Shown here one piece after another: positions 24,601 to 36,599 of a DNA stretch of 64,000 nucleotides; position 1 is the stretch's first letter, and each line of letters opens with the position of its first letter. Position numbers and translations under genes: made by a program. Below the pieces are notes generated by a model. The model was not told where the DNA came from. It saw only the letters and a program-made list of their open reading frames with translations, and made no database searches. Source of the stretch: Panopea generosa (taxonomy: Eukaryota; Mollusca; Bivalvia; Adapedonta; Hiatellidae); NCBI GenBank assembly GCA_029582155.1, contig CM055911.1, forward strand, positions 20,585,514 to 20,649,513, read 5' to 3'.

Positions 24601-27600
24601 AGTTAAGAACGTTTTAAAACTGTTGTCGTTGTAGCAAAAATTGATTGAAAGAAAGTTAAAATGAAATGAACAGTGAATATTATGTTTTATCCATTTGATA
24701 CCAACTTTTCACATTATTACCGTAATATTTGTTGCCGAAGCCCGTCTTGCTCATATACATACACAAACTATTAAATCAATAATTTTTACCGATGGATCAG
24801 CGGAAAACGACCGTCATTCAAAGGTCGACTTACTTTTCGAATTGCCTCTATTGTTATAAGTTTGGTTTTATTCCTAACCAATCGGTTGATATGTATAAAT
24901 TTGTAACGAAAATAATATGTATCTTCTAATGTGGTACGTATATGGACATTTTCTATTTCCATCTGGACCCAGTTGTTCAAAGTTCACTTCATTATTTTTT
25001 ATACTTATTGATGTTATGTCCATTTAAATGTATTTTCAGAAACAAAATGGCATTTTTCATAATTTTCAATAAAACGATAACCTAAAATGTTGGATATCTC
25101 CAAATATCATTATTTAAAATCCTCACTTAAACCAGGGTTAAGCTAGCCAAGTTTTGAAGAACTGGGCACTGGTGTTTATTAATGTTTGTGACAATCCTGA
25201 ATTCCAGTTGAAGTTTGTGTAATGACGATATTTATCTGGTGGATGTTTATCATTCTAAACTTTCATTTAACACAATAAGATTCGTGTAAATATTGAAATT
25301 AATAACTTGATATTAATTTGTTATAGTTCACTCTGCTATGGGTTTTAATGATTATCTCCAATTCTGCATAAATGTAGATGCCAGTCTTTGATTTAAAGCA
25401 TTAAGGATCATGCATCGACATTTTTATTTGGATACTCGTCTGGTTTTGCATGTTACCCGTCCGAATACCCCGTAAACGAAATCATTTTGAGTAGATTTCT
25501 TTACACATGACAGTTTTTTTTCTTCAAAATTGTGTATGAATACTTTCAATAGCGATAGCCTGTGCAAAGCCCCATACTTCTGCGCCATATGACAATATTG
25601 GCGATATTAACGTGTTAAACAAATCAACAATATGTTTCAAGGACACATTTACAATTTTGTATACATATTTGTTTAACATTTAAGAAGCCTTTAATGCTTT
25701 TCCAGCTTACATTTTAATTGTGTCAGCAAATGAACCACCTGTTGTAAACACTATTTCAAGGTTTGTGAATTTGTGAACTATCTCCAACTTGATTCCAGCA
25801 TATATAATTTCTGTATCCCTTGCCAAACGACCACCATTACGAAATACCATAACGTTTGTTTTTGAAGTGTTCATAAAAAGTTTCCACTTTTGACAGTATT
25901 CATATAACACATTTAAACCATTCTGTAAATTGGTTTGAGATTTAGAGAATATTACAATATTATCTGTGTATAATAATACAAAAAGATTCATACACAGTCC
26001 CTAGATATCATAAAAAAACCTAGACATCATACAACACACCTAGACATCATACAACACCCCTTTACATCATACAAAACCCCTAAACATGATGCAAAATCCC
26101 TAGACATCATACACATCCCCTATACATCATGCAACTCCTCTAGACATCATACAAACCCTATGCATCATACAAAACCCCTAGACATCATACAACACCCTTA
26201 GATATCACACGAAAACCCTAGATATCATAGAATATCCCTAGACATCATACAAAACACTTAGACATTATGCAACACCCCTAGACATTATACAAAACCCCTA
26301 GACATCATATAACACCTCTAGATATCATACAACACCCCTAGACATCATACAACAGCCCTAGATATCATACAACATCCCTAGACAGCATACAACACCCCCA
26401 GACATCATACAAAACACCTAGACATCATACAACACCCATTTACATCATACAAAACACCTAGACATCGTGCAAAACCCCTAGACATCCCCTATATATCATG
26501 CAACTCCTCTAGAAATCATACAACACCCCTAGACATCATACAAAATCCCTAGACATCATACAGAAAACCTAGACATAATACACATCCCCTGTTTATCATG
26601 CAACTCCTCTAGACATCATACAACACCCCTAGACATCATACAAAACCCCTAGACGTCATGCAAAACACCTAGACACCATACAAAATCCCTAGACATCATA
26701 CAGAAAATCTAGACATCATACAAAACCCAAGGCACCATACAAAACCCCTAGACATCATACACCACCCAAAGACATCATACAAAACCCCTAGACATCATAC
26801 AAAAACCTTTAGACATCATACAAAACCCCTAGACATCATACAGAAAACCTAGACATCATACACATCCCCTAAATATCATGAAAAACCATTAGCCATTATA
26901 CGAAACCCCTAGACATCATAAAAAAACCATAGACATCATACAACTCCCCTAGCCATCATAGAAAACCCCTAGACATCTTACTAAACCCCTAGACATAAAA
27001 CAAATCCCCTAGACATCATACAAAATCCATAGACATCATACAAAACCCCTAGACATCATACAACTTCTCTAGACATAATACAAAACCCCTAGACACTATA
27101 CACATCCCCTAATCATTATTTATACGATTGCAGTGTAAAATTTGTCGCTGACAAATATTTTTATTAACATAAATTAAGGTAAACTCAAGTAAATAAGTGT
27201 TTTCTACCGGAGGTTCGACGTTGATTTAGCGTTATACTTAGCATATGGCAAGGAATATACATACATTAGAAATAGTCTAGAATGAAAAATACATGTAAAA
27301 CGATGAATGGGGAAAACGTCAAGGGTACCTGGCTGGTCATGCTACTCACAAATAGCGTAATTTTATCCTGAATTTAAGTCGGTATATACACACAAATAAA
27401 TCAATAAAAAGGAGTTAAATTCTGATATTCAGCAATATAATTATATCTAGTGTATGAACTGTGATGAATGTTTAGAAACATTCTCTGCAGTCTTTCATTT
27501 CTTGGCAAAGGCTTGTTATTGTTTTGCATAAAGGGACAAAACGTGTTAGCCTCAGAAGGCAAAAAACATACATGTATTTTAAAATGGTTCCGTAAATATT

Positions 27601-29655
27601 GACAAATATTCAAATCAAATAGATAAGAATTGGTTCATTTATTTATATTTTAAAAATATTTATTTGGAAAGACTTGCTTAACTTATTTTTCTCAGTATTT
27701 ATACCATGCTTTGAAATTTCGGCAAGTATGTATACACGCTTTTAAAGGATATAACGGTGGTACCTGACCATTTTTCGACACTCTTCCCCTCTATATTTAC
27801 ACATGTTTTACTGAGGGGCTGAAATATGGCATCCCATCCCTCCTGGGAGGCGTACTCCCAACCCTTGGATTCTAGAATCAGTGTCCGGTTCGTCGCATAT
27901 GCTTGTATGAGGCAGTAGGTCACGTGATGAAGTTGACAACCAAACCCACATTCATTTTGTAGTGAACATATTAACTTCCTGGCATTGGAACAGTCTTTAG
28001 GATTCTAAAAAAACAAAAATGTTAAAATTCAACGTGCGTGTGTATCATGCTATTGAAAAGAGATATAGAGAATACCATGTAAGTGTCTGATATTATCAAC
28101 TTTATCAGGTGAGGCTTAGAAAAAAAACAGGACGAGGCTTTATGTTTTTGTGCCTAACCTGCTAAAGTTTATAATATTAGACACTTATATGGTATTCTAT
28201 TTATAATGTCAATATTTCTAATTCTTTTTTATTCATTTTAAGTACCTAGTGTTAAAAGTAGTTACGCCCATGTCAAAATATATAATTATACAAAATTACG
28301 TCATGTGCCTGATAAACTTGCATTGACGTGATGAACCTATGTTTATCTGGCAGGCAGTTTATCAACAGAAATGAATGCATTGACATGATAAAACGAATAA
28401 TGCGCACATCAGGTGTGTACGAGTAATACTTTATCATTTTACACGTACATATGAAAAGTTTGTTTTAGAACAAAACTATATTATTTTAACGTGTACTTTA
28501 AAAAATAATCATTGAAATTTAAAAAAAGGCCTAAGAACTAACATCGACCACGGCTGTGGCAGAATAGAGATATCGAGACGTTATTCTTGGGACTCAGCGC
28601 TACAGAGGACCATGGACGTGGATTATTGAACCAAGGTGGTTTCTCACAGTCATTACCTGCAGAATAGTCAACCTTCTCTGAACAATGTCTCCTACATATG
28701 TTGATTGGTAGTTGTGTAACTCATCTTGCTTGTTGGCAGCTGCTAATTTGTACATCAAGTGCTGAAGCATTCTGTAAAAGTCGTTGAGGCAAATGTGATG
28801 ATAGATGAATATAAATATTTTTGTCAGCTTTACAGAAGTGGTTCCTGTTTAAGAAATGTTTAACAAGAACTCGAGGGGGAGGCCACCAAGTTTGCGCAGT
28901 TAGCTTAATATTTTATGGATGTATTTGCTGAAGTCTAACAGTAGAATTTGTGAAATATATAAGACTTGATTAGCTGGACATTTGTAACATAATTCCTATG
29001 TGTGTTGATGAAAAACAAACTGAAAAGAAAGATGTGTTTATTTATTATGATCTGAAATTATTCTAGTGTTATTATTCCACTTATACGATGTTTCATTGTT
29101 TTATTTACTTTTAAGAAAGGTGATTTACTAATATATACTGAGCCAAATTTCTAATTGGTCACCAACATTTTGAAAGCATTTCTCTCAAACATGGAAATAG
29201 TCAACATAACAACTAGAAGTAGATTTGTTCACATATTAATTGCTATAACTGTATGGACAATAACATAATAAACGAAAAATGTTACACTGTAAAGAGCATC
29301 ACCCTCAGTTCAGAAAGTAATTTTTTATATTAACTTTAATATTTAATAGAATAAATATGAAATCATGCTATCACGCTATAATAACGAAAATTAGGAAAAC
29401 ACATCCAAAAATGAAAGGACGTGTCCCTGCGACCCATAACATTATTCTCTCATCCAATAATTAGATAGTTTTCGTCATAAATTTTCTAAAATTAATCTTT
29501 AAAATGAGGTTCCGTCCAAAAAATGCATTTTCTCTGGAATTCGAATAGCAATTTTATGTATGAATGATTTCATGAAGCCTTCCTCATAAAATGCAGTAGT
29601 CATAACAATAGCACTTATATATTTGTCACAATTTCAAGAATATATATATATATAT

Positions 29656-29704
<49 letters not shown>

Positions 29705-32700
29705 CAATAACCTTATAAAAAACGGAATGTTTGTGTCAATAATATACAATAAGGACGGAAAAACGGACGAAAGATGATTGGACAATCTCACCATGTGGTC
29801 CTACCCTAAGTTTCAACAAACATACCAACTTGAGATTTCCCTCAACTCATTTTTTCTTAGAATGCTATTATTTCATTAACATTTATCATTTTGCATCCTT
29901 TACCAATGAGTAAATATTTACATTAATTTATTTAGTTGTGTTATTCAATGTGTAATTAGTTTAGATAACCATTTCAAGAAATGGAGATTTTTTCGTTGAG
30001 GAAAATCTCGGATTGATATGTTTAGTGAAACCGGGCCCAGAACTTGTTTTGGGTAGTGAAACAGATACTAATAAAAGGCAAAATACAATTCCATTAAAGG
30101 TATGTAGCAGTTTAAGTTTAGATTTATTTTAAATAGCAAATAAATAAAATCGTTTTGTGTTCGCTTGGATGTGTTTTGTTTTGTCAACATTATTTTTATA
30201 CGGTAGACAGCGCACTTACTCACCGTTTCAGTGATACCCGCTTAGCGGTTAACCATGCTATATTAAATAATTGGTAACTTCATAACCGTATAACAAGGTC
30301 CATGGTCAGTCATCAAAATTACTGTAGAATGACGAGGATTCGGACCCACAACCCATTAATTGACAATCAGTCGTGTAACCGATTGAGCTAGCCGAGCCAG
30401 GTTATTAATTAGTAAATCACATATCTGTACCTACCTGTGATAGTTGGCGCCATTTTCTAACACTGAATTAATTCTCAGCTCGTTGTCTTTTTTCTGCTGA
30501 TATTTTTTCAGAATGTTTAATTCACTTCTAAAGTAAAACCAGTTCTCGTGTATAAGTCTGTCTAAGTCTCGTATTGCAGTTACGTGTTCGAGACTTGCAC
30601 CCTCTTTCGATAAAAATACATTAGTTTCAATTTTTCCGGCTGTCAAAGAAATATTGAAAGACATTAGAAACTTTCACATAATCGAACTTTTAGTTGAATA
30701 TCATATACGTTTGCAAACTAAATGTTTTGTTTTGTGTTTATAAAAAAAACCCATAGATTTATAAGCACGATTTGGGACATGGAATAAAGTAATAACAATA
30801 ATTAACAATTAAAGTACATTTGTAAGTTAGGAACTGGAATTGATTTTTTTAATTTAAATGGCAATTTGAATAAATTTGTTTATTTTGTCATTTAACATTT
30901 TGAAAATAAGCATTGTAATACAATTCAAGGAGTAAAATACTCATTTCAAGAAAAGGTTATTTCAAGAAAACTACATAATCTGTAACTTGCTGGCATGATG
31001 TAATATAATCTTTAAGAAAGTATAAGATAAGAAAAAAAATAAGATTAATCAGCAATTTTATTAAAGAGGGTGACACATTTAGTTTAACTCTCTATTGTTT
31101 ACAAGATATTCCAAATAAAATCAACATCTACATGAAATATTTAGTGCAGACAATGCTAAAATCATTTTTCTTTCCACAAGAGAATCGCACACACATACTG
31201 ATAAACATAGCATTGAACTATAAGAAATTATACTGATTTTAACTTTACGAATAACGAAGGATCTGCAATCATACATACAATAAATACAAAACAACAGGTA
31301 AATGAGATATGTGCCATTTTAAACACGTTAAAATAGTCATGAAGTCAAGCAGTGAAGACATACTTGTATATACAGAACATTAATTCCCATAAATAATTAA
31401 AAATCGACTCGAAATTAATGTTTTCAACGAATGTTTACTTTTAAAAGAAAAAAAATAAACAGAATATCTTTGATTACTGAAATACTTACAGAAGTCATTT
31501 TGGACTTTTGTCTTTTTTCGCAAAACATCATTATATAAATTACTTTCACTTTTGCTGTATGGATGGAACTGGATTTCGTCAATGTCCTGCTCCTGGAATA
31601 TGGAAGTTACATTAAATGTATTGTTCTTTACTTTGGCAGCTGACTGGCCGTTAATTGTACATGTATGTTCATATATAGGATAACAGCGTTGCTGCAAATA
31701 TTAGTACTGTTGCCGCTACTGCTATACCTCTACATATACTTCCATATAACTGATACTAATTTACGTCTCACTACACAGTTATGCCCCTTTTTTCCTACTG
31801 TAACATGCTTCTTACTCTTATAAAAAGGACCCATGTAATTTGGTTACAAAATATTTTCTAAATGGTTCATAGTGGTTGTGATTTCTTGCTGCAGATGAGC
31901 AGAGCAATGGTTGTCATAGTATATATTGCAATAAGACATAACTGGTGTTAAAAAGTGATATTATTGGATTTCAACATATGCATGTATATTTATGCGTATT
32001 TGAGGACTTTTTTTTTTAAAAAATCTCAGAGTGTTACTGCACCCTCTTTAAAAAAACAAGATGGCCAACCTATCGGTTATTGTGCAATTTTACGTGGGTA
32101 TAACTTCCTGTTATGAAAAAATACTTAAAAAGAAAATTCTATGTGGAATTTTTGTTTACTATGGAATCCTATACTTTATTTTATATAAAACAAAGAACAA
32201 AATTCAACAGTGAAGTGATACCTTATAGAAGTTTGCAATGCAAAACAACTCACTCGATTATACATGTAAAACCCCAGCAACTTCTATCTAATTTCATAAA
32301 ATGTCAACATCATGTATTGAAATTGATTGAAGTATAAATGGAATTCTGTGCTCTGATTTTCTATTAAAGATAGCCGATGTAGCTGCCAACACCAAATTGG
32401 AGAAAGGCAATAATCAACGCAAGTTTTGATGACACGCAGCAAGTGGCGATAACCGTCATTAATTACTAATAGATGTAATAAATTGGTTTAAACGCCGACC
32501 ATGGACAGTGTGTTATGCCTTAGTTTATACTTATATGTTTTAGCTTGATTATGAAAAAAGATTCGAGCTTTCGTGAACTACTCTCGAGTCCGCTTCATGG
32601 GTAGAATCAGTACTTAGCGCTGTGTTTTAGAGACACTGGGTAGAGTTGAGGATCAATCCAGCAACCTTTGCCGTTAACAGCCAACAGTCTATGCACTGGA

Positions 32701-33703
32701 CTACCGCACCGCTTAACATATATCTTATCCATTGCATCGCTGTCTCGCAGAAAATAATTTATGATAGACACCCGAACTCACAAAAAAACACACAAACAAA
32801 ATAACAAAAGTAAACAACAAGAGCTTCCGAAGGGATTATTTCGATGCTGTTCTAAAACAACAGCTTTTTTAGGAAATAAGTACAAAATGGAAGACAATTA
32901 AAACTCGGGGCTGGTAAAATTAAACTATAATATTGTTTGTTTGTTAAAAATAAATTAGCAAATAAATTCACCAACTTTATTCATTTTCATTATCAACTGT
33001 TATATTAAGGATTAAACTTTACAAATTAGAAAAAAAAGATTAAACTTTAGTTAAAAAAAGGGAACATTATTTACCTCTCAGGGTAGGCAAAAAAACAATA
33101 AACTTGAACCTCTAAAAATCTCTAACCAAATTTTTTTAGTTCGAAAGGGCCATAACCCTATAAAAAGCAACCCAGAGTTATGGTATTTATTTTTGTGCGT
33201 TCCATTGATGTAACTGAACACACATGTATCGTATGAGCGGTTGTATAGATATATAACCTGATAAAAACTCTAACCTGTAAAATTAAATTTAAAAAGGACC
33301 ATAACTCTGCCAAAATGCTATTCAGTGCTATTGTTCTTATGTCCATGAGTTCGAATGATGGCGCTAAACACACATGTGTAGTTACATTCATATCAAATAA
33401 GTGGCTGCATAGATATCTTACCTGGTAAAAAAAAAAATAACCTGAAAATCCAACACCGACGCCGACGAAAAGTCGACCTTAAAAACAACGACATAAACAC
33501 TCATTCATTTACAGGTTTGCATGTATATGACAATAAATTAAAAAATTTTTTTAACAAACTTAGGATAAAAAAATCAAATTTCAAACCTGCGCTGACAAAA
33601 CATCATGGTACAATCCTCGAAGTGCCAAGGTTGCCAAGATGAACCAGATCACAGTTAGAACCGAGCGTCTGCAAGCCCGTATTATCTTCCTACTGACTAG
33701 CAT
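18182..33703 (-). CDS. FUT8-like: Alpha-1,6-fucosyltransferase, FUT8-like; eight coding exons, complete
   Basis: The coding parts are 33703-33587, 31691-31490, 30639-30435, 28771-28657, 28004-27705, 24573-24353, 22859-22683 and 18647-18182. All introns are GT-AG with matching phases (0, 1, 2, 0, 0, 2, 2), giving about 600 residues against 575 in vertebrate FUT8. FUT8 enzymes move fucose from GDP-fucose to the innermost GlcNAc of N-glycans in the Golgi. Visible here are an N-terminal signal anchor, a stem, a Cys-rich block, the HIRRTDK donor-binding motif, YLATDD, DVHFLS, TFSS and an SH3-like C-terminal region. Residues known to be essential in human FUT8 (Arg-Arg of HVRRTDK, the Asp of DIHFLS, Ser of FSS) are kept, so activity is expected. 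Outside these blocks it is clearly divergent, so it may be a lineage-specific paralogue. The start at 33703 was chosen because the anchor follows at once and an acceptor-like TTGTAG stands just before it. Confidence 0.9.
18791..22682. repeat. 36-bp minisatellite in FUT8-like intron 7 carrying the 5' splice site
   Basis: Roughly 108 units of 36 bp. On the gene (minus) strand the unit contains TTGATTAAGGCACAGCAGAT immediately followed by GTAAGTGGATCACTTG. It fills almost the whole 4.0-kb intron and starts directly at the exon 7 donor. Unit variants (TTAATTAA versus TTGATTAA, GTGAGT in a few, a 2-bp deletion giving CATCTCTG on the plus strand) recur in blocks. Segments near 19560-20100 and 20390-20900 are near-copies, giving a higher-order period of about 830 bp. 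Periodic H/L-rich plus-strand frames here follow from the repeat. Confidence 0.97.
22683..22859 (-). CDS. FUT8-like: FUT8-like coding exon 7: GDP-fucose-binding motif
   Basis: 58 codons reading (G)[28 protein letters not shown] and [11 protein letters not shown], ending [16 protein letters not shown]. The RRTDK motif and the ATDD motif are intact. The exon has the same length up to the next block (YPNY) as human FUT8. The last ~22 bases are the seed of the 36-bp array in the next intron. Confidence 0.95.
22860..23520 (-). other. 3' part of FUT8-like intron 6
   Basis: AT-rich intron sequence between the 34-bp array and exon 7. It holds frames near 23081-23373 on both strands without recognisable domains. 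Confidence 0.5.
23523..24352. repeat. 34-bp minisatellite in FUT8-like intron 6, abutting the donor
   Basis: About 24 units. On the minus strand the unit reads AGAGTACGTAACAATAACTT then AGTCTTTATTATTT, with shorter variants lacking the TTTA part. The first (partial) unit contains the actual intron donor GTACGT at 24352-24347 and then GGTCTTTATTATTT. Each full unit therefore repeats the donor core. A subset of units carries GTTCGT instead. Confidence 0.95.
24353..24573 (-). CDS. FUT8-like: FUT8-like coding exon 6
   Basis: Acceptor ACATACAG; 73 codons plus GG, then donor [38 protein letters not shown] and FQNPIVG match PYLPLAVPEDLADRL, HGDPAVWWVSQFVKYL and FKHPVIG of FUT8. A 34-bp tandem array starts in the donor itself. 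Confidence 0.95.
25530..25991 (-). pseudogene. LINE reverse-transcriptase C-terminal relic in FUT8-like intron 5
   Basis: On the minus strand it reads [20 protein letters not shown] (the YADD box is changed to YTDN), then [49 protein letters not shown]. After a stop it reads [20 protein letters not shown]. These are the palm-to-thumb and post-RT blocks of a common invertebrate non-LTR element. The damaged catalytic box, stops and missing 5' part show it is dead. Its 5' end is cut by the 20-bp array. Confidence 0.85.
25996..27115. repeat. 20-bp minisatellite in FUT8-like intron 5
   Basis: About 55 units of AGACATCATACAAAACCCCT with frequent single-base changes (ACACC, AGCCC, TATAC). The array starts exactly where the LINE relic stops. 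The LINE flank, on the plus strand, contains AGATTCATACACAGTCCCT, which resembles the unit. Confidence 0.94.
27116..27704 (-). other. 5' part of FUT8-like intron 5
   Basis: AT-rich intron DNA between the exon 5 donor and the 20-bp array. Nothing further recognised. Confidence 0.5.
27705..28004 (-). CDS. FUT8-like: FUT8-like coding exon 5: Cys-rich N-terminal part of the catalytic domain
   Basis: Exactly 100 codons, phase 0 to 0. It reads [34 protein letters not shown] and TCVNIEG…WSG. All cysteines that form disulfides in human FUT8 in this region are present. It ends QSM|GTATAA. The stretch after WSG is diverged from vertebrates. Confidence 0.95.
28060..28400. mobile_element. Non-coding repeat with internal inverted arms, copy 1
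   Basis: AGAATACCATGTAAGTGTCT at the left and AGACACTTATATGGTATTCT about 130 bp later form inverted arms. A tail with TGTCAATATTTCTAATTC and GGCAGGCAGTTTATCAACAG follows. The same order of blocks is found at 50936-51270, so this is a dispersed family. It lies in FUT8-like intron 4. Confidence 0.7.
28657..28771 (-). CDS. FUT8-like: FUT8-like coding exon 4
   Basis: Acceptor TTTTACAG, donor CAG|GTAATG; 38 codons after one shared base. It ends in [13 protein letters not shown], matching the family segment ELVQRRITYLQ just before the Cys-rich catalytic start. The small size and both phases agree with the neighbours. Confidence 0.9.
29639..29698. repeat. (TA)n(GA)n microsatellite
   Basis: About ten TA repeats pass directly into about nineteen GA repeats within FUT8-like intron 3. 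Confidence 0.95.
30220..30402 (-). mobile_element. tRNA-derived SINE, diverged, in FUT8-like intron 3
   Basis: The minus-strand head reads GGCTAGCTCAATCGGTTACA (box A) and GGTTGTGGGTCCGAATCC (box B), close to the GGGCCC family. It ends about 30 bp from the exon 3 donor. Confidence 0.65.
30435..30639 (-). CDS. FUT8-like: FUT8-like coding exon 3: helical stem
   Basis: Acceptor TTTGACAG, donor CACAG|GTAGGT. The segment [18 protein letters not shown] corresponds to the FUT8 block that ends in ELWFFLQSELKKL, part of the dimerising helices of the stem. It starts in phase 1 and ends in phase 2, matching its neighbours. Confidence 0.85.
31490..31691 (-). CDS. FUT8-like: FUT8-like coding exon 2: lumenal stem
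   Basis: Acceptor TTTGCAG, donor T|GTAAGT; 67 codons plus one base. It has two N-glycosylation sequons (NNT, NVT) and two cysteines near its start. It has no clear counterpart in vertebrate FUT8, where the stem is a coiled coil. Membership rests on phase match, strand and position between exons 1 and 3. Confidence 0.65.
32545..32720 (-). mobile_element. Diverged tRNA-derived SINE in FUT8-like intron 1
   Basis: It shows a GCGGTAGTCCAGTGCATAG-like A-box region and a weak B-box region (GGTTGCTGGATTGATCC) on the minus strand. The body is related to the TGTGAAACAAGTTC family (CTTCATGGGTAGAATCAGTAC). Confidence 0.5.
33110..33480. mobile_element. Dispersed non-coding repeat (GGGCCATAAC… type)
   Basis: It has the AAAGGGCCATAACCCT / AAAGGACCATAACTCTGCC blocks spaced about 170 bp apart and the CCGACGCCGACG end seen in the element at 61948-62686. 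It is common in molluscan introns by general knowledge. It lies in FUT8-like intron 1. Confidence 0.5.
33587..33703 (-). CDS. FUT8-like: FUT8-like coding exon 1: cytoplasmic tail and signal anchor
   Basis: It reads [15 protein letters not shown], then a hydrophobic helix ([13 protein letters not shown]) and [11 protein letters not shown], with donor CAG|GTTTGA (phase 0). The short basic tail followed by one membrane helix is the type II Golgi topology of the family. An upstream in-frame stretch up to 33841 contains other methionines. However, TTCTGTTGTAG directly before the chosen ATG looks like a splice acceptor, which implies a non-coding upstream exon. Confidence 0.75.
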
Positions 33704-33709
33704 GCTACA

Positions 33710-36599
33710 ACAGAATAACCCATATCCGGTGAAATTTCTCATATATGTGGCTAGAAATCGGTGCATAGGGTACGGCGTGTTCATGTAGGGCATATTTAAC
33801 CTTTTGACTGAGTTACGAGGTCGTATAAGGTCGACGGTCATCAATAAGTAAAATATTTAACTGAACGAGATAATACCAATATATTCATATTTAAGATATC
33901 TGTTAATTGTTTTGACCATTAGTATTGGTTTATTTTATACAACCAATGACATGTGTATAAAATAATAATATGTATTATTCATTAAGGTAATTTGGACAAA
34001 GGTCAAAAACTGAAATATTAAATAATTTGCTCAAAATACGACATACTATTAAATTGTTTTAGAGTTATACAAGGCGATTCAGAAGGGTTTTGTGTAGCAT
34101 GTGGCTAATGTCATTATACAAACAAAAGCACATCATTTTCTATTGTAATGACGCAAATATCAGGTAAACACCTAGTTTGACGGACTTAAAAAGCCAAAGG
34201 TCACCAAATAGTACAATGCGCAAAATATTAAGAACTGATTCAATTTAAATACATGTATGTCTTTAAATATGCTTAAAATGATATATGTACTATTCATTTA
34301 AGTCATTAGGTCAAAGGTCAATTAGTAAAATATTGAGGAGAGAATATTTCAAAATATGTCATATTCTTTTACTGTTGTTTAGCCTTATTATAGGATATTA
34401 ATCAGAATAATGTGAAATGTTTGTTCAATATCATCATACACACAGTGATTTGCTGTATATTTTGTTATTTATGGGTATATTATTATATTCATAGTAGGAA
34501 TGAATTTGACCTTACATGTCTTTCTTCCGTATTTTGTACAAAATGCAGCTGCATGTAATTTACTAGATGTGCTGTTTAATGCAAATTATTAGAGGTAATA
34601 CTTCTACACATGTAGAGAATATTAAGACAATATTTTTTCCAATGGCATTACATCAGTGTATCACGATAACAGTTAAGCTTAACCACTAAATGCCTAGCAC
34701 ATTATATGTCCTGGTTCCCGAAATCGTTTTATGATCAAGTTGGTAGTAATACGATTTGTCGTATAAAACTAGTACCTGATGTTTGGCAAATCTAATGAAA
34801 CTCTCATATTTAACATTGGGTCTGATTTGTAAAATATTATACTTAATCATATACCATAAGAATAAATTATAATATAATATGGTCCATGTCAGTGTGACCT
34901 CTTTAGCTAACAAACCACTAAATTACTTGATACAAAATGCAATCATATGCAATATAGCATTTTTAGTATAGACAAATTATATTCGAAAGATAAACTTTCA
35001 GCACTGAACATCTTCAGCAACTTTAGATATATAGATATTTCGTAATCTAAACTAAAACCTACATTTAAAAAACAATTCTATTATTAGGCAGTTATGATTT
35101 TATTATCAATATATCTAGAGTATTTCCAGACAAATGTATATTAGACTTCCTGTCCTTCCTCAGCGCAGCACCACATATAAATCGAACTCTATGGATGGTA
35201 ATCTATAAATGTTTAAATATTTAAATATAATTTATTTTAGGTTGAAAACTGTAATAGTTATACTGCAAGGAAAAACAATGGTTAAACTCCTATGTATGTA
35301 AAAAAATAACTCTTGGAAAATCAGTGATGAGTTTGCCAAATCTGACAGTTAAAAATATTATCCAAAGTTCAGATAAAAGAGAAGTGCAGCTGATATGATC
35401 TGATACCGAAATCATATCAAATGTATATTAGGATAGCTAAACTTACTGTTGAAGTCCTATTTATATGTCAATAGGAATTGTTGGAATTCTTATAGCAGCT
35501 ACTAGTACATGTTTAAGAAGATCAGCTGTTATCATTTTAAAAAATAAATCGAATGCCCTCGTTTACTGCCTGGTGTCAATACATTGATATGTTTTGAGAG
35601 AGAATAGAACGGGTACCTATAGCCAATATTTGAAATCTATGCTGGCTATATAATACTGCACGTATATGGTGGTGAACATTGTATTTAGCAAATATGAGAA
35701 TTCCATTAGAAACACAACTTTTTGTTTATGTAGAGTTTGAAAGATAATTTTATAGTATACAAATCAAAATAGAACTCTTTCAAACAAGCAGTGTGTAATG
35801 TATGTAGTTGTTCAGGAAAAAAAACATGTACATTTAATATGAACTAAGGCTTCGGTCTTCCCAGCGCCGTTTATTTTTCTTTAACATATGTTAAAGGGTT
35901 ATGGAAAAAAGAAATTAACGTTTAGAAAATTATGTTCATTTTGAAAGCAAATTATGCTACAAAAATGATTACATAATTTGAGAAATTTAATTAACAATTG
36001 AAAAGTTCATGGCCCTGTGGCCATGTTCATAACAAACTAATGTCACATACTGCACTAAATGACTTCCATTTTGTGCAGTGTGTATGCTAAAACTATATTT
36101 TTGTACTTATTCTGATTGCATTTTGGTCAGTTATGACATACATGCCAAGAACGAATAAGCAGCAGAAAACATGCTAATTTTGTGTACTAATAAGTCAATA
36201 TAATTATGCCACAGTAAAATGTCTTGTTCCTATTTTTCTACAGCATTGGTATACCATTTATTTTTTAACATCTAAACTGTTATTGAACTATTCAGCAATG
36301 GTCTGTAAGAAATCCAAAGATTGAGCAGTAAAATGACTGATATAAGATAAAAGGCAAAATGGAAAGTTTGATGTCCATTTGAATAGCTAAACACAAAATA
36401 TCGTAGCAATTTAACAGGAGTTTTCAATTACCTCTGTTACGCAGCCTCTTGTGTTAAGCAGCCAAATATATTAGTTTTATATTTACAGCCAACTTGGTCT
36501 GTATTCAACAACCACATGCTCTAAGGGGCCATTATAGTACATTCCCATTGTATGCTGCAACTTAACACAGGTTTGGTTGTATATCATATGCACATTACT
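33710..36599. other. AT-rich DNA upstream of the FUT8-like coding start
   Basis: No coding exon was recognised on either strand. If the TTGTAG before the start codon at 33703 is a real acceptor, this is intron between a 5' UTR exon and coding exon 1. Confidence 0.4.

Noticed and set aside
24317..24617. Two plus-strand open frames over FUT8-like exon 6
   Set aside because: Antisense shadows of the well-supported minus-strand exon.
18791..27115. Regularly spaced direct repeats that could suggest CRISPR arrays
   Set aside because: Units are contiguous with no unique spacers, lie in introns of an animal gene and have no cas genes.
32113..32337. 74-codon frame in FUT8-like intron 1
   Set aside because: AT-rich random composition, opposite strand to the gene, no homology.
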